Assembly: GCA_021158895.1 (NCBI GenBank) | Contig: JAGGSW010000066.1 | Coordinates: 1 to 8,388 of the forward strand | Source: Candidatus Odinarchaeota archaeon | Lineage (GTDB): Archaea > Asgardarchaeota > Baldrarchaeia > Baldrarchaeales > DXJG01 | Direction: 5' to 3' | DNA: 8,388 bases | Shown here: positions 6,524 to 8,388 of the stretch, in pieces | Layout of the letters: each line of letters starts with the position of its first letter | Numbering within the stretch: position 1 is the stretch's first letter | Notes under the pieces: generated by a model | What the model was told of the DNA's origin: nothing | The model's database searches: none | What the model saw: the letters and a program-made list of their open reading frames with translations, nothing else | Translations under genes and position numbers: made by a program

Positions 6524-7198
6524 CTATATTGGTTTTAGAGCTCTAACTAATTTTATTCCCTCAACTTTCTCTACTTCATGAACAACTTCTAATGGTATTT
6601 CTTGATCTACCTCTATACTTGAGAAAGCTAGTGCTCCCCTTTTTACTCTACTTACCTTCATTCTAGCAATATTAATTCCATACTTAGCGAGAATAGCCGT
6701 AATTTTTGCCACCATCCCAGGCTTATCTTCGTGAATCGTAATTAGTGCATGATAATCTCCACTTATATCAGCTTCAAAACCGTTAACTTCTGTGACTATG
6801 ATATTTCCTCCCCCGATACTGCTTCCAACAATCCAAACCTTTAAACCGCTTGAATCCTCTAAAACTATTTTTATCGTGTTCGGATGGTATTCTTCACCTA
6901 AATCTACCGTTTTGAACTCTATTTCTAGTCCTTCCTTCTCAGCTATTTCTAAAGCATCTCTGATTCTCAAATCGTCTGTCGAAAAGCCGAGTATGCCGCC
7001 TACTACGGCTTTATCTGACCCATGACCCCGGTAAGTTTCGGCAAAACTACCGTGGAAAAGGATAGTTGCTTTTACTGGCTTTCCACCGAGGATTTCACGG
7101 GCAATTCTACCTATACGTACAGCGCCAGCAGTATGACTAGAGCTAGGACCAACCATTATAGGGCCAATAATTTCAAAAATGCTTTCAACTCTTTTCAA
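6524..7198 (-). CDS. sdaAB: L-serine dehydratase, iron-sulfur-dependent, beta subunit with ACT domain
   Basis: This is the partner of the alpha subunit encoded just downstream. The 224 residues begin with the family motif GPSSSHTAGA (17-26) followed by RIGRIA, and HGSFAETYRGHG (49-60) is also conserved. Residues about 149-220 form an ACT domain (HALITIHEDKPGMVAKI then LAKYGINIARM), a small-molecule-binding module that in this subunit type is thought to sense serine or help dimer contact. The start is TTG (7196-7198), fixed by GGTGAT at 7204-7209, five bases upstream; the next in-frame ATG (about residue 15) would remove the N-terminal strand before the GPSSSH motif. It is the first gene of a two-gene operon. 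Confidence 0.95.
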   Translation of the reverse strand: MKRVESIFEIIGPIMVGPSSSHTAGAVRIGRIAREILGGKPVKATILFHGSFAETYRGHGSDKAVVGGILGFSTDDLRIRDALEIAEKEGLEIEFKTVDLGEEYHPNTIKIVLEDSSGLKVWIVGSSIGGGNIIVTEVNGFEADISGDYHALITIHEDKPGMVAKITAILAKYGINIARMKVSRVKRGALAFSSIEVDQEIPLEVVHEVEKVEGIKLVRALKPI

Positions 7199-7224
7199 AC
7201 TTTATCACCAACTTAATTATATCG

Positions 7225-7300
7225 TGAGATAAACTAATGTGTATTCCGTTGCTCTCAAGGCATGGAAGAGTTCATGTAACAAGGTTTTAACATGAAAAGT
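7225..7300 (-). promoter_or_regulatory. Upstream region of sdaAB-sdaAA with a TTCATGT dyad
   Basis: The 129-base gap before sdaAB holds a weak TATA-like TAGTTTATC on the minus strand (about 7228-7236). Further upstream is an inverted pair, TTCATGT (7271-7277) and ACATGAA (7290-7296). Another direct copy of TTCATGT lies at 7327-7333, across the end of the adjacent broken gene. The spacing suits an operator, but nothing here identifies a regulator. Confidence 0.3.
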
Positions 7301-7327
7301 TGACATAATTTAAAATAATAGGATAGT

Positions 7328-8329
7328 TCATGTGGAAACCTTCTTTGAAACCTCTGGATTTACTAGATTTGGTGGTATTTTTCCCTCGAAGTAAGCTATA
7401 AGGTTTTGGGGCTATCATTTCAGCCATTCTTGACCTAGTTTCATGTGTTGCACTCGCGATGTGCGGAGCTACAACAACATTATCTAATTTTAGCAACGGG
7501 TTATTTGCAGGTGTCGGTTCTTCTTCAAAAACGTCTAGTGCAGCACCTGCAATCCATTTTTCTTTTAAAGCCTTGTAAAGAGCTTTTTCATCAATTACTT
7601 TGCCTCTACTAGTGTTAATGAGAAACGCTGTGTTTTCATTAGTTTTAGTTCCCTTTCACCAATCATATGATAAGTTTCTTCTGTTAAAGGCACATGAATT
7701 GAAACAAAGTCTGCTTCTCTTAGTAAGGTATTGAGGTCGACATATTTTAGACCCAGCTCTTTTTCGATATTCTCTTTTCTGCTTCTACTATAGTATATAA
7801 TTTTCATGTTGAACCCTTTAGCCCTTCTTGCAACTGCTGTGCCTATTCTGCCGAGACCTATGATACCGAGGGTTTTTCCATGTATGTCTGTTCCTAGAAG
7901 CATTTTTGGATGCCATCCAGTTCTACTTTTCTCCCATTCCCCACTTCTAACAAATTTATCTGCTTCAACTACACGTCTTGCAACAGCTAAAATTAGTGCC
8001 CATGTAAAGTCTGCTGTAGCCTCGGTGAGAACCTCAGGTGTATTTGTAACATAGATTCCTCTTCTCGTACATTCTTCAACATCGATGTTGTCGTAGCCTA
8101 CTGCGTACTGTGCTATTATTTTAAGGTTTTTAGCAGCATCTAAAACTTCTTTGTCGATTTTATCTGTTAAAAGTGTGACAAGTGCGTCAACGTCTTTAGC
8201 TTCCTCAATTATTACTTCTTTCGGAGGTGGAGTGTATTCTCTCCATACTTAGGCATTAAATCTTTCTAATATGACGTTAAGGCCTTTTTCGGGAATTTCC
8301 CTGGTAACAAAAACTTTAGGCTTCACCAT
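7328..8329 (-). pseudogene. gyaR: Disrupted glyoxylate/hydroxypyruvate reductase (GyaR-type D-2-hydroxyacid dehydrogenase)
   Basis: Read across three lesions, this stretch gives a 333-residue protein, the length of archaeal GyaR, which uses NAD(P)H to reduce glyoxylate or hydroxypyruvate. The reading opens at the ATG 8327-8329 (GGTGG at 8334-8338) with VTREIPEKGL, and includes the nucleotide-binding GLGRIG (158-163), catalytic R242 (INTSRGKV), E271 (DVFEEEP) and H290 (APHIASAT), ending in IPPNLVNPEV before TGA at 7328-7330. Lesions: codon 27 is TAA (8249-8251) where GAA would be expected (FNA-stop-VWREY); a net one-base loss near an A-run (7628-7636, plus strand TTTT); and a net one-base gain in a run of four C (7408-7411, plus strand GGGG). 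The two shifts cancel. Longest intact pieces are 7595-7903 (which opens on internal ATG codon 143) and the C-terminal part. Phosphoglycerate dehydrogenase is a less likely identity. Confidence 0.85.
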
Positions 8330-8356
8330 ATAACCACCAGTAGCGGAAATTCCAAT

Positions 8357-8366
8357 GATATAAAAG
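8357..8366 (-). promoter_or_regulatory. Putative TATA box of gyaR
   Basis: The minus strand reads CTTTTATATC, close to the archaeal consensus. The transcript would start about 8335, giving an almost leaderless message. It appears intact even though the gene behind it is broken. Confidence 0.5.
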
Positions 8367-8388
8367 AGAGAAAATATGTTTTAAAATG

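Noticed and set aside
7806..8054. Plus-strand open frame opposite gyaR
   Set aside because: The minus strand encodes the NAD-binding and substrate domains of a known dehydrogenase family here, so the frame is a shadow.
7328..8329. Programmed frameshifting or stop-codon readthrough in gyaR
   Set aside because: No slippery heptamer with a following structure was evident, and three separate lesions are more easily explained by decay or sequence error.

Overview
The window looks like a piece of an A+T-rich archaeal chromosome. The supporting evidence is an archaeal-type GTP cyclohydrolase (MptA), a type 2 tryptophan synthase beta chain, TATA-like boxes in most gaps, GGAGG/GGTGA-type ribosome binding sites (several in front of GTG or TTG starts), and a Rab/Ras-like GTPase near a probable longin-domain protein. 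That last pair is most familiar from TACK and Asgard lineages, but no phylogenetic marker here fixes the lineage more closely.

Layout from left to right. (1) Minus-strand pair mptA-queD (31-1455), six bases apart, giving the first pterin/7-deazaguanine steps from GTP, probably towards preQ0 and archaeosine and/or pterin cofactors. (2) Divergently transcribed plus-strand pair (1622-2890): a probable longin plus winged-helix protein followed 18 bases later by a small protein with three predicted membrane helices. (3) Minus-strand pair (2887-4636): a winged-helix protein translationally coupled to trpB2. trpB2 meets the membrane-protein gene tail to tail with overlapping stop codons. (4) A single minus-strand gene for a Rab-like small GTPase with a C-terminal extension (4750-5496). 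(5) Minus-strand operon sdaAB-sdaAA for the two subunits of an iron-sulfur L-serine dehydratase (5626-7198). (6) A full-length but broken gyaR-type glyoxylate/hydroxypyruvate reductase gene (7328-8329), with one in-frame stop and two opposite frameshifts although every catalytic residue is still encoded.

Two themes stand out. The serine dehydratase, the hydroxyacid dehydrogenase and TrpB2 all touch serine, phosphoserine or related three-carbon acids. The longin-like protein, the small membrane protein and the Rab-like GTPase could together form a prokaryotic membrane-linked GTPase module. This is inferred from domain type and proximity, not shown by the sequence. All gaps between genes are under 140 bases and hold only promoter-like, ribosome-binding and dyad sequences; I saw no RNA genes, CRISPR arrays or insertion sequences.
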